Shown piece by piece: positions 8,304-16,789 of a stretch of 64,000 bases of DNA. The stretch spans positions 124,001 to 188,000 of the forward strand of contig NZ_JAGHMH010000030.1 of the NCBI RefSeq assembly GCF_017741935.1, read 5' to 3'. The translations under genes were made by a program, and so were the position numbers. Within the stretch, counting starts at the first letter, position 1. Each line of letters opens with the position of its first letter. The notes under the pieces are model-generated. The model was not told the origin of the DNA, searched no databases, and saw only the letters and a list, made by a program, of their open reading frames with translations. Source of the DNA: Rhizobium sp. 16-449-1b (GTDB lineage Bacteria > Pseudomonadota > Alphaproteobacteria > Rhizobiales > Rhizobiaceae).

Positions 8304-9044
8304 TCATTCCTGAGACAGGAAGACGCCGTCTCCAACTCTCAACGTTCCCGAAGCATCGGGTGCGCAGTAGACGCCCATGTTGCGATTGCCGAAACGCATG
8401 ACGTTTCTCAAGATTTCGGGGTCGTTGGGAATGCCTTCCTGCTCGATGATGGTGAAGCCGCATCGCTTCGTCGGAGCGATCACTTTGCCTTCAACCTCGC
8501 CCATCCGTATACCCGCATCGATCCAGCCAAGCTCCGCGAACCCGGAAATATCGGGTTCCGATTGCATGAGGATATTTGGCCGGAAACGGCGGCGGTCGGG
8601 ATTGCCGCCGGGGTGCAGCGTCTTCAGATGGTCCACCGAGGCGGTAGTCAGAAGGTGTAGCGGCGATACGTCATATCGATCGAGCGCGAAGGCATCGCGC
8701 CGGCTCGCTTCCAGCGTACGCTCATAGGGTCGCACGTTTGCATCGAAGCCTAGGAATTCGCTGAGGCTGGCGGCAAGGCCGGGGTCGTCGACGGATTGCC
8801 AATCGCATTCCGGCACAAGAATCTCGATGCCGGTGGCTGCAGTCCTCGACCTTATGAAGATAGCTTTTTGCCAACGTTGATCCCGCTCCGGATGCGCAAC
8901 GATACCGGTTGCACGATCGACCAGGGCATACCGGCGATCCCCGATCATACCGGCGTTGGAGACCTCGACCTCGTCCACCTGTTCGCCCGTGACGGAACTA
9001 ACGGGATAGCGCCAAAGCTCGCTGATCGTTCCGACACGTTGCAT
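8304..9044 (-). CDS. MOSC domain protein with MOSC N-terminal beta-barrel
   Basis: The 246-residue protein has an N-terminal MOSC_N barrel (ISELWRYPVSSVTGEQVDEV, GDRRYALVD) and a C-terminal MOSC domain. The latter contains RFRPNILM and the sulfur-carrying cysteine in PTKRCGFT. Relatives include YcbX and mARC proteins, which use a molybdenum cofactor to reduce N-hydroxylated compounds. Some family members with an added ferredoxin domain exist; none is fused here. Its start shares one base with the stop of the AraC gene (TGATG), so the two are coupled. The role in betaine metabolism is unknown. It is last in the operon and converges on the reductase gene. Confidence 0.85.
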   Translation of the reverse strand: MQRVGTISELWRYPVSSVTGEQVDEVEVSNAGMIGDRRYALVDRATGIVAHPERDQRWQKAIFIRSRTAATGIEILVPECDWQSVDDPGLAASLSEFLGFDANVRPYERTLEASRRDAFALDRYDVSPLHLLTTASVDHLKTLHPGGNPDRRRFRPNILMQSEPDISGFAELGWIDAGIRMGEVEGKVIAPTKRCGFTIIEQEGIPNDPEILRNVMRFGNRNMGVYCAPDASGTLRVGDGVFLSQE

Positions 9045-10054
9045 CAGCCAGCTCCCAAAAGAGCGGAGCGTACGCGCGATGGCGTCTGTCCGAATTCGCG
9101 CTTGAACGAGCGGGTAAACTGCGAGGCTGTATGAAAACCGACATCCATCGCGATGTCGATCATCGGCAACTTCGTCTGCGCGAGAAGCACCTTGGCGCGT
9201 TCAAGACGGACCTTGGCATAGGCGCGTGCCGGCGACATGCCTGCCTCCTTCTCGAAGATCCGCTCAAGCTGCCTGCGCGTGACACCCACGGATGCGGCGA
9301 GTTGCGCAATCGGCATATCGCCGTCGAGATGTTGCTCCATCATGATCATGACCGCTCTCAGGCGCGAGTCCTTGTAGTCGTCATAAAGCGGCCGCCGTGG
9401 CTGCACCTCAAGATGAGAGCGAGCCTTTTCGATCTGCAGCACCTCGAGAGCATTTCTCTCCGCTTCGGGGCTGATATGGCGGCGGACAAGGGCTGCGGCC
9501 ATATCAGCAGCGCTGCTGCCCCCGGCGCAAGAGCCCCGACGCCGATCGAGGTTGAAAATCCTGTCCGACCTCACCGACAACTCCGGAAACCGCTCCCTGA
9601 AAGCTTTTGCGTGAAGCCAGCTGACACAGACGTCGTGGTTCTTCATCATCCCGGCTTCGGCAAGAATGAAAGTGCCGGTGCATACGCCGAGCAGCGGGAT
9701 TTTCTTGGCATCGGCGAGCTTCAGAAACGCCACCGTGTCGCGATCGACGGGCTCTTCCCTGTTGAGCAACCCACCCACGACGACGATATAGTCGAACCGG
9801 CTGGGATCGACGAAATCCGACGTCGGCGCGACCTGCACGCCGCAACTCGATGTAATGAGGTGACGGGTGCTGCCAAGCACCTGCCAGTCGGCCCTCACCC
9901 TCCCGGACCGATCCTGCTCGTCGCTCGCAAGACGCAGCGTATCGACGAACATCGCAAAGGCCGACAGCGTGAACGACCGCGCTAGAACGAAGCCGACCTT
10001 GAGCCGGCTGGTCTGGCCCGCGACATCTCCCTCTTTGCAGTGTTCCGGACGCAT
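9044..10054 (-). CDS. GlxA-family AraC transcriptional regulator (GbdR/CdhR-like)
   Basis: The 336-residue protein has an N-terminal DJ-1/PfpI-like amidotransferase domain, about residues 15-200 (KVGFVLARSFTLSAFAMFVD, GVCTGTFILAEAGMM), with SCAGGSSAADMA near its end. A C-terminal AraC double helix-turn-helix follows (IAQLAASVGVTRRQLERIF and IDIAMDVGFHTASQFTRSFK). Glycine-betaine and carnitine regulators GbdR and CdhR have this architecture. It lies directly after the transporter permease with a 39-bp gap. ATG 10054 has AGGGAG at good spacing, so the upstream GTG at 10057 was not used. It probably activates betaine genes when a methylamine is bound. Confidence 0.88.
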   Translation of the reverse strand: MRPEHCKEGDVAGQTSRLKVGFVLARSFTLSAFAMFVDTLRLASDEQDRSGRVRADWQVLGSTRHLITSSCGVQVAPTSDFVDPSRFDYIVVVGGLLNREEPVDRDTVAFLKLADAKKIPLLGVCTGTFILAEAGMMKNHDVCVSWLHAKAFRERFPELSVRSDRIFNLDRRRGSCAGGSSAADMAAALVRRHISPEAERNALEVLQIEKARSHLEVQPRRPLYDDYKDSRLRAVMIMMEQHLDGDMPIAQLAASVGVTRRQLERIFEKEAGMSPARAYAKVRLERAKVLLAQTKLPMIDIAMDVGFHTASQFTRSFKREFGQTPSRVRSALLGAG

Positions 10055-10096
10055 CACATCGCTCCCTTGCAGCAGTCGTGCCCGCTTATCGTATCG

Positions 10097-10954
10097 TCAT
10101 TCCGCTGTCGGCTTCATGACCGCGTTACGGTCTAGCAGACCTCGGCTCAGCCGGTCCAGGAGAAGGGCAACGGCCACGATCGCGAGGCCGGCCCGAAGGC
10201 CCAGCCCCATCTCCATTCGTGTCAGACCGCGTGTTACCTCGGCGCCTAGTCCTCCGGCTCCCACGAGGCCAGCCAACACCACCATGGCAAGCGACAGCAG
10301 GATGCACTGATTGAGGCCGACGAGCAGCGTCTGTTTGGCCAGGGGAATCTCGATCTTCCAGAGCACCGAGCGCGGATGCGCGCCAATGGCGCTCCCAAGT
10401 TCCACGAACTCGCGCGGTACCTGGTTGAACGCCAACGTGGTCAAGCGAAGCATCGGAGGGATACCGTAGACGATCGTCGCAATGATCGCAGGCACGCGCC
10501 CGAGGCTGAAGATCATGACGGCGGGGATCAGGTAGACCCATGGCGGCACCGTCTGCATGACGTCGAGAATCGGCCGAACGATCGCCTCCAGCGTCTTGTG
10601 CCGCGAGCACATGACGCCGATCGGAAACGCGATGGCGACCGAGATCATCACGGCGACGGTGACCAACGCCACCGTCTGCATCGACGCGGTCCATAGCCCG
10701 ACGAGAAAGCAGAAGCCGAGACAGAGCCAGGCCAGTATCGCCGCCCTGAGGCTGACGAAGAAGAATGCCGCGATGACGACGATGGCGATCAGCGCATAAG
10801 GCGGCACCGACAGTAGCGCCGCTTCGATCGTCGAAAGGACGGCTTCGACCACGGTGCTGATCACAGCGAAAAGCGGATGCAGGTTGGTGTTCAGCCAATC
10901 GACCGCCGGGGCAAGAACGGCGCCGGGCGAAAACTGCAGGCTTGTGTCAGTCAT
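10097..10954 (-). CDS. glycine betaine/proline-type ABC permease (second, ProW-like)
   Basis: The 285-residue membrane protein starts at ATG 10954, sharing bases with the stop of the preceding permease gene. After an N-terminal helix pair it shows the BPD_transp_1 core, with LGSAIGAHPRSVLWKIEIPLA as the ATPase-contacting EAA-like loop and GAGGLGAEVTRGL after it. An open frame continues much further upstream (to 11743), but that part is the other permease read in the wrong frame. Two different permeases, one ATPase and one binding protein indicate a heterodimeric channel. Confidence 0.88.
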   Translation of the reverse strand: MTDTSLQFSPGAVLAPAVDWLNTNLHPLFAVISTVVEAVLSTIEAALLSVPPYALIAIVVIAAFFFVSLRAAILAWLCLGFCFLVGLWTASMQTVALVTVAVMISVAIAFPIGVMCSRHKTLEAIVRPILDVMQTVPPWVYLIPAVMIFSLGRVPAIIATIVYGIPPMLRLTTLAFNQVPREFVELGSAIGAHPRSVLWKIEIPLAKQTLLVGLNQCILLSLAMVVLAGLVGAGGLGAEVTRGLTRMEMGLGLRAGLAIVAVALLLDRLSRGLLDRNAVMKPTAE

Positions 10955-11799
10955 CACTTTCTCCCCGTTCCGATACGAGCTGCACTCTGGGTGATGCGGT
11001 CGAGCACCATCGTCAGCACGACGATGGCAACCGCGCCATTGATCGAGGTGGCGATGTCGAGCGTGCGGATCGACCCGTAAATCGTCTCGCCCAGCCCGCC
11101 AGATCCGACGATGCCTGCGATGACAACCATGCCGAAGGCCATCATCAGGCTCTGATTCACGCCGGCCATGATGCTCGGCAGTGCGAACGGCAGGCGAATC
11201 TTGAAGAACATCTTGGACGGCGTCATGCCGATCGCTTCGCCGAGTTCGATGAACTCCTTTGGAGTCATTCTGATGCCGAGCGAGGTCAAACGGATCGCGG
11301 GCGGAATGGCGACGATAACCGTGGCGATCAGCGCCGTGGCCGGGCCGTAGCCAAGAAGGGCAATCGCCGGCAGCAGATAGATGTAAGGCGGGAGCGTCTG
11401 GATCAGGTCCAGTCCCGGCTCCATGAAGCGGTCCAACGCGGTGAAGAAGCCCGCCGCGATACCGATGGGGATACCGATCGCCAGCGCCATCACGGTCGCG
11501 GTCAGCACCAGGGCGAGCGTGCTCATCGTCTCCGGCCACAGCCCCATCGCGTAACAGAGGACAAGCGCAACGCCGCTCAGGATCGCGAACCAGCGATTGA
11601 CGAGCCGCCAGCCGATCAGCGCCACGACCACGGCAACCACGTAGAAAGGTGGCAATTCCAGCAGCCAGAGGATACCGTTGTAGAGACCTTCGAGAACGAG
11701 CCGGACATAATCGAACAGGGATTCGCCGTTGTCGCTCACCCATTCAAGAGTGGCATCCGTCCATTCGTCGAAGGCATCCGTGAAGCTTGAAGTGTCCAT
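10954..11799 (-). CDS. glycine betaine/proline-type ABC permease (first, ProW-like)
   Basis: The 281-residue permease has about six membrane segments (ELPPFYVVAVVVALIGW, LALVLTATVMALAIGIPIG and following). Its EAA loop is LGEAIGMTPSKMFFKIRLPF, followed by GSGGLGETIY. It is homologous to the next gene, and the two together form the transport channel of a ProXVW/OpuA-type betaine importer. It is separated from the ATPase stop by 22 bases. The N-terminal 55 residues before the first helix are acidic and probably periplasmic or amphipathic, as in ProW. Confidence 0.88.
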   Translation of the reverse strand: MDTSSFTDAFDEWTDATLEWVSDNGESLFDYVRLVLEGLYNGILWLLELPPFYVVAVVVALIGWRLVNRWFAILSGVALVLCYAMGLWPETMSTLALVLTATVMALAIGIPIGIAAGFFTALDRFMEPGLDLIQTLPPYIYLLPAIALLGYGPATALIATVIVAIPPAIRLTSLGIRMTPKEFIELGEAIGMTPSKMFFKIRLPFALPSIMAGVNQSLMMAFGMVVIAGIVGSGGLGETIYGSIRTLDIATSINGAVAIVVLTMVLDRITQSAARIGTGRK

Positions 11800-11821
11800 T
11801 TGACGAAGCTCCAGCTAGAGG

Positions 11822-12913
11822 TCAGGCCGCCGCGCGGTCGTTGTTGGAAGAACCCTTGACGCCCATCAGCAGGCTGCGCGGGGTGACGATGCCGACGACC
11901 TGTTCGTTATCGACCACCGCGATCGCGTCGCGATCCGACTGCATCGTCAGCGAGATCAGTTCGTCGATGTCGGCATCAGGTGTCGTTCGTGCCAAGGTCG
12001 CGAGATCGGAATTCGGCTGAGCCTTCTGGAACTCGCTGACACTGTGCATGACCGAATGCGCCTTGATCAGATGCAGGCGCGAGATGCCCGCCACGAACTC
12101 GGCCACATAGTCGTCGGCTGGATTGAGAATGATGTCTTCAGCCGTCCCGGTCTGGATGATCGCGCCATCCTTCATGATCGCAATGCGATCGCCGATGCGG
12201 ATCGCTTCGTCGAGGTCATGGGTGATGAATACCGCGGATTTGCCAAGCTGCTTCGTCAACTGGCGGAATTCGTCCTGAAGCTGTCTTCTGATCAACGGGT
12301 CGAGCGCGCTGAACGGCTCGTCCATCAGAATGATTTCCGGATCGGATGCCAGTGCGCGCGCTAGACCGACGCGCTGCTGCATGCCACCGGACAGCTCCCT
12401 GGGATAACGCTCGAGCCAGTCGGCGAGCCCAACCTTCTCGAGAGCCTGCCTGGCCGTATTGTTGCGCTCGAGCTTTGGGATGCCCTGAACTTCAAGACCA
12501 AAGGCCGCATTTTCAAGCACGGTTCGGTGCGGCAGCAGCGCCACATTCTGGAACACCATGCCGATATTCTTCGCACGCATCTCGCGAAGGTCGGGCGGTG
12601 AAAGTGCGGCAACATCGCGTCCTTTGACGAGCACCTTTCCGGCGCTTGGTGTGATGAGCTTGTTGAGGAGCCGTATCAGCGTCGACTTGCCGCTCCCGGA
12701 AAGCCCCATGATACAGAAGATCTCGCCGCGCCGGACCTGCAGGCTCGCGTTGTTTACGCCGACCACGCAGTTGAATTCCTGCAGCACTTCCTTCTTGCCA
12801 AGCCCACGCTCGGCGATCGACCGCATCGCGGCGCCCGATTTATCGCCGAAGACCTTCCAGAGAGACTGGCAGTCGATCAGGATTTCGCTCGATTGAGCAG
12901 CTTCAATTTTCAT
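11822..12913 (-). CDS. glycine betaine/proline ABC transporter ATPase with CBS region (ProV-like)
   Basis: The 363-residue ATPase has Walker A GLSGSGKST, Q-loop VFQNVALLPHRTV, signature LSGGMQQRV, Walker B IILMDEPFSALDP and H-loop FITHDLDEA. The conserved ProV N-terminus, where a GVNNASLQV strand follows a GLGKKEVL insert, is present. About 60 C-terminal residues (IDELISLTMQSDRDAIAVVD..QVVGIVTPRSLL) form a CBS module, in ProV/OpuA an ionic-strength or nucleotide sensor. It would power the two permeases that follow. A hairpin separates it from the binding-protein gene. Confidence 0.92.
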   Translation of the reverse strand: MKIEAAQSSEILIDCQSLWKVFGDKSGAAMRSIAERGLGKKEVLQEFNCVVGVNNASLQVRRGEIFCIMGLSGSGKSTLIRLLNKLITPSAGKVLVKGRDVAALSPPDLREMRAKNIGMVFQNVALLPHRTVLENAAFGLEVQGIPKLERNNTARQALEKVGLADWLERYPRELSGGMQQRVGLARALASDPEIILMDEPFSALDPLIRRQLQDEFRQLTKQLGKSAVFITHDLDEAIRIGDRIAIMKDGAIIQTGTAEDIILNPADDYVAEFVAGISRLHLIKAHSVMHSVSEFQKAQPNSDLATLARTTPDADIDELISLTMQSDRDAIAVVDNEQVVGIVTPRSLLMGVKGSSNNDRAAA

Positions 12914-12966
12914 GGCGATCCCCTTGAGCCAATTGCACTGGCTTCTCTGGTTGGCTTGGTAGAGAT

Positions 12967-12988
12967 CGCCCGATCGGAGTCGGGCGAC
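12967..12988 (-). other. intercistronic stem-loop after the betaine-binding-protein gene
   Basis: TCGCCCGA / TCGGGCGA form a perfect 8-bp stem with a 6-nt loop in the 85-bp gap between the binding-protein stop and the ATPase start. No T run follows. Three other binding-protein genes in this window also have a hairpin right after them, which points to mRNA-end protection or partial attenuation. Confidence 0.5.
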
Positions 12989-12998
12989 CTATACGCGA

Positions 12999-13850
12999 TC
13001 AGTTCTTCTTGATGTTTTCCCAACGCTTGATCAGGTCGGCATGGGCGCCGATCCAATCCTGGACCGCCTGGTCCATCGTCTTGCCGTCCTTGACCGCGCT
13101 GTTGATCGAGGTGATGTCGGCGATCGGCACGTAGACGCTGGCCATGACTTCGCGAGCATGTGGGTTATCGGCGGAGAAGCCCTTCTGGCCGATCCAGTAA
13201 TAGCTCTGCGGCGGCGGGAAGACACCCTTCGGGTCCTTGAGGTACTTCACTTCGTACTTCTGGACCATCCACGACGGCTCCCAGATCGTGACCGCGATCC
13301 ATTCCTTGCGATCGTAGGCGGAGTTGAGCGCCGCCGTCATGGCGGCGGTGCTGCCTTCGACCAGCTGCAGCTTGATATCGTAGTCCTTTACGGCGTTCGA
13401 CGCGTCCTTCATCAGGCCCGAGCCCGGCTCGATGCCGATGATCTTGCCACCGAACTTGTCGCTGTTTTCGTTGAGCTGCTCGAGGCTGTCGATCGGCACA
13501 TACTTCGGCACCGCGATGCCCTGGTAAAGGCCGTGCGAAACAGGCGAGATCTTCTCTAGGCGGTTCTTGTTCTTGTTCCAGTAATCCTGCGCGACATAGT
13601 CTGTCTGTGAGGCAAGAACCTGGATATCACCCTTGGCAAGAGCGGCGTAAGCGATGCCCCATTCGGAGAACTCGGTGACCTTGACGGTATAGCCGGCGTC
13701 CTCAAGCACCTTTTTGGCGATGCCGGTGATGGGTGTCAGGTCCTCCCAGGACAACGTGCCCATATTGATGGTCTTCTCTTCCGCACGAGCCGGAAGCATG
13801 CTCATTCCAATCATGGCGGCGGCGCACAGCGCCTTCCACATCGTCTTCAT
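12999..13850 (-). CDS. glycine betaine/proline-type periplasmic binding protein (ProX/OpuAC family)
   Basis: The 283-residue protein has a signal peptide (MKTMWKALCAAAMIGMSM, cleavage near ARA|E) and the OpuAC fold. TINMGTLSWEDLTPITGIAKKVLE starts the mature domain. Tryptophans placed to build the aromatic box for a quaternary amine occur in LSWED, SEWGIAYAAL and IWEPSWMVQ. ATG 13850 is chosen because AGGAG lies eight bases ahead; the in-frame GTG at 13859 would overlap that site. It delivers a betaine to the two permeases downstream and follows the FAD oxidase in one operon. Confidence 0.9.
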   Translation of the reverse strand: MKTMWKALCAAAMIGMSMLPARAEEKTINMGTLSWEDLTPITGIAKKVLEDAGYTVKVTEFSEWGIAYAALAKGDIQVLASQTDYVAQDYWNKNKNRLEKISPVSHGLYQGIAVPKYVPIDSLEQLNENSDKFGGKIIGIEPGSGLMKDASNAVKDYDIKLQLVEGSTAAMTAALNSAYDRKEWIAVTIWEPSWMVQKYEVKYLKDPKGVFPPPQSYYWIGQKGFSADNPHAREVMASVYVPIADITSINSAVKDGKTMDQAVQDWIGAHADLIKRWENIKKN

Positions 13851-13928
13851 CGCTCTCACTCCTGGTTTTTTGTTCCCACTTTCATTGAAGTCGCGCCGGG
13901 CGCGGGCCTCATATTGCGCGGCAAGGGG

Positions 13929-15275
13929 TCATCCCTCGCGACCTGCACGCAATTCCTGCAATCGGATCACGCCATTGATGCCAAGCCATGCAAAGGGCTC
14001 GGGTGGTATTCGTGACGGCTCCGGGTGATCCATGTATCGATTGAGTTCGGGGGACATCGTCCCGGTCGCAAGATCGGCGGCCATGATGCCGGCAAGCGTG
14101 CTCTTCACCGTGCCAAGCCCGTTCTCGCAGCAAGCGGAGAAGAGCCCCTCTTCCACCTCGCCGAAGGCCGGCGCATGGTTGCGGCTGAGGCAGAGGCGGC
14201 CAGCCCAGCTGTGCTCAAAACCGGTCCGCGCCAATTGCGGAAAACGCGCCTCGAACGAGCGGCGATGCTCTTCTTTCATTTTCGCCATGCGACGTTCGCC
14301 AACGGCAACCTTCGTCTCGTAGGTGTACTTCGTGCGGATGACGATGCGGGAGACACCGTTGGTGGTGATCTTGCGGATTGTCGCTCCCATCGCATCGGCG
14401 GGAAGCAGAGCCCAGCGATCCTTGCCCGAGGCCGATGACCCGAACTCATCTGCGGGAAAGCCTGAGGTCATCGAAGCGTAGGCGAATATATGCATGAGCC
14501 GGCCGCCGAAATGGCCGAAATCGTCGATGTGACCATTCACGCCCAGGATGACCTTCGCGGCGGTGACCGACCCTGATGGGCATGAAGCGGTCCACTTTCC
14601 ATCTCGCCGTGTAAGCGAGGTGACCGGTGAGCGCTCGAAGATATCGATATTGCCCGAGAGACCAGCGGCGAACTGGCGGACATAATCGGCTGGCTGGATC
14701 AGCACGGTGCCGGGTGTATAGAGCCCCCCAACGTAATAGCTCGAACCGGTGAGCTCGCGCATTTCCGCGGCATCGAGGAACAGGTGCTTCTCGCCCGCTG
14801 CCTTCAGCGACTGCCCGAAGCTCGCGTTCAATTTCAATCCGCGATTGGTTGCCGCGGCATTGATCTTGCCGGCTGGATCGAACGTCTCCCGCGACATGCC
14901 GTAGTCTTGCGCGGCATCCCTGGCGAACGCGATGGCAAAGCGGTTCTGGGCCATTTCGACCTGTGTCGCCTCCGCTCCTCCGCTTGAATACTCGCCCGCA
15001 GAGAGGTTATGCGGGACGTCGATCATGAAGCCCGAGTTGCGACCCGAGGTCCCCTTCCCGATTTCGCCCGCGTCCAACAGCACGATTTTCTCGCCGGGCC
15101 GCAGCGCTTGCAGGCGCCGCGCCGCCGACAGACCGGCGAAGCCGGCACCGACGATGAGCCAGTCCGCGGATACGGCACCCTCGAGTTTTCTGAGCGGGAA
15201 CCGGCGTTCGCTGATCGCCTCCCAACCGGAGACGCCATTTTCAACTGGCAGACGTCTCACGGATCCTGTTGTCAT
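13929..15275 (-). CDS. FAD-dependent oxidoreductase, DAO/PuuB family
   Basis: The 448-residue flavoenzyme has the Rossmann motif DWLIVGAGFAGLSAARRL (about 37-54), GTSGRNSGFM (flavin contact, typical of PuuB/OrdL and DadA relatives) and a C-terminal SWAGRLCLSRNHAPAFG..GLGTVKSTLAG segment. Such enzymes oxidise secondary or primary amines, releasing aldehyde or imine and transferring electrons to O2 or a quinone. Its start overlaps the aldehyde dehydrogenase stop as ATGA, so the two are coupled. In a betaine operon it could remove a methyl group from an N-methyl amino acid or oxidise the demethylated ring; this is inference. Confidence 0.85.
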   Translation of the reverse strand: MTTGSVRRLPVENGVSGWEAISERRFPLRKLEGAVSADWLIVGAGFAGLSAARRLQALRPGEKIVLLDAGEIGKGTSGRNSGFMIDVPHNLSAGEYSSGGAEATQVEMAQNRFAIAFARDAAQDYGMSRETFDPAGKINAAATNRGLKLNASFGQSLKAAGEKHLFLDAAEMRELTGSSYYVGGLYTPGTVLIQPADYVRQFAAGLSGNIDIFERSPVTSLTRRDGKWTASCPSGSVTAAKVILGVNGHIDDFGHFGGRLMHIFAYASMTSGFPADEFGSSASGKDRWALLPADAMGATIRKITTNGVSRIVIRTKYTYETKVAVGERRMAKMKEEHRRSFEARFPQLARTGFEHSWAGRLCLSRNHAPAFGEVEEGLFSACCENGLGTVKSTLAGIMAADLATGTMSPELNRYMDHPEPSRIPPEPFAWLGINGVIRLQELRAGREG

Positions 15276-16789
15276 CTGATCGTCTCGTCCACGGAGCGTT
15301 CGGAGACGTCAATCCAGATCGTCTTCAGTTCGCAATAATTGTCGTGAGCGAAGACCGACTTGTCGCGGCCGCCAAAGCCGGATTCCTTGTAGCCGCCAAA
15401 CGGCGTGCTTGCGTCACCTTCCCCGAAGCAATTGACGGTGACAACGCCGGCGCGGATTTCGCGCGCGAGTTTGATCGCATTCCGCAAGCTACCGGTATAG
15501 ATGGAGGCCGTCAGGCCGTAATTGGTATCGTTGGCGAGCGCGATGGCCTCGGACAACGTATTGAACGCAGTCACCGACAGGATCGGTCCGAAGACTTCCT
15601 CCTGGAACAGGCGGCTCTTGGGCGTGACGCCATCGACAACCGTCGGCTCTACGAAGGCGCCGTCCTGCGTTGCGCCGCCATGGGCGACGGACAGCTTTTC
15701 CTTCTTGGCATCGTCAAGGAATGACGTCACCTTTTCGAAATGCGCCTTATTGACGAGCGCGCCGATACGGTTTTCCGGATCGAGCGGGTCGCCCGTTTTC
15801 CATTCCCTGAGATAGGCGCCGATGCGCTTGAGAAGATCATCCTTGACCTTCGAATGAACGATCAGGCGGGAGGTTGCGGAGCAGTTCTCGCCCATGTTCC
15901 AGAAGGCGCCGTTGACGACCTGTTCGGCCACGAGGTCGAGATCCTCGGCATCATCGAGAACGACGGCCGGGTTCTTGCCACCACATTCGAGCACCACCTT
16001 CTTGAGGTTGGAATCGGCCGCATAACGCAGGAAGCGGCGGCCGGTCGGGGTAGAGCCGGTGAAGGCCACCATGTCGACATCCATATGCAGGCCGAGAGGT
16101 TCGCCCACATCCTTGCCGCTGCCGGTAACGACATTGAAGACGCCGGCGGGAATTCCGGCTTCATGCGCGAGTTCAGCGACCCTAAGCGTCGTCAGCGTCG
16201 TGTCTTCGGCAGGCTTGACGACGACGGAGCAACCGGCGGCCAATGCCGGGCCGATCTTCCAGGCGAGCATCAGCAGCGGGAAGTTCCATGGCAGGACGCA
16301 ACCGACGACGCCGATCGGCTCGCGCACGATCATCGTCAGCGCATTGGAGCCGGCCGGTGCTGTGTTGTCGTAGAGCTTGTCGATCAGCTCGGCATGCCAG
16401 CGCAGCGTATGAATGGTGTCAGGAACATCGACGGTCTGGCACTCGCGCACCGGCTTGCCGCTATCTAGGCTCTCCATGACCGCCAACTCATGGCGGTTCC
16501 GCTCGATGAGCTTTGCGAGCTTGAGCAGGACGGCCTTGCGTTCACTTGGATGCTGCAGGCGCCAGCGACCATCGTCGAATGCTTCGCGCGCCTTCGAGAC
16601 AGCCAGATCGACATCCGTGCTGTCGCATGCAGCGACCTTTGCAAGCGTCTCGCCGGTCGCCGGGTTCTTGGTCTTAAAGGTCTTGCCAGTGCTTGCGGGT
16701 CTGAACGTGCCATCGATGAAGGCATTGGTCGGGAACTGGAGATCGGCGGCAATCGCCTTGTATTCGGCGGCGGTCAATGGCTCATGCAT
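15272..16789 (-). CDS. NAD(P)-dependent aldehyde dehydrogenase, PuuC-like
   Basis: The 505-residue enzyme has PWNFPLLMLAWKIGPALA and KPAEDT (cofactor site), FTGSTPTGRR, catalytic general base in VLECGGKNP and nucleophile cysteine in NMGENCSA. The C-terminal EVFGPILSV and GGYKESGFGGRD motifs are intact. It converts an aldehyde made by the neighbouring FAD oxidase or lyase to the acid. PuuC-like enzymes act on gamma-aminobutyraldehyde derivatives, while hydroxyproline operons use a similar alpha-ketoglutarate semialdehyde dehydrogenase. It overlaps the DapA-like gene by eight bases (ATGCATGA). Confidence 0.9.
   Translation of the reverse strand: MHEPLTAAEYKAIAADLQFPTNAFIDGTFRPASTGKTFKTKNPATGETLAKVAACDSTDVDLAVSKAREAFDDGRWRLQHPSERKAVLLKLAKLIERNRHELAVMESLDSGKPVRECQTVDVPDTIHTLRWHAELIDKLYDNTAPAGSNALTMIVREPIGVVGCVLPWNFPLLMLAWKIGPALAAGCSVVVKPAEDTTLTTLRVAELAHEAGIPAGVFNVVTGSGKDVGEPLGLHMDVDMVAFTGSTPTGRRFLRYAADSNLKKVVLECGGKNPAVVLDDAEDLDLVAEQVVNGAFWNMGENCSATSRLIVHSKVKDDLLKRIGAYLREWKTGDPLDPENRIGALVNKAHFEKVTSFLDDAKKEKLSVAHGGATQDGAFVEPTVVDGVTPKSRLFQEEVFGPILSVTAFNTLSEAIALANDTNYGLTASIYTGSLRNAIKLAREIRAGVVTVNCFGEGDASTPFGGYKESGFGGRDKSVFAHDNYCELKTIWIDVSERSVDETIR

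Noticed and set aside
10955..11743. Long upstream extension of the second betaine permease to a 548-residue protein
   Set aside because: The extra part is the first permease gene read out of frame; the true start is the TGATG-coupled ATG at 10954.
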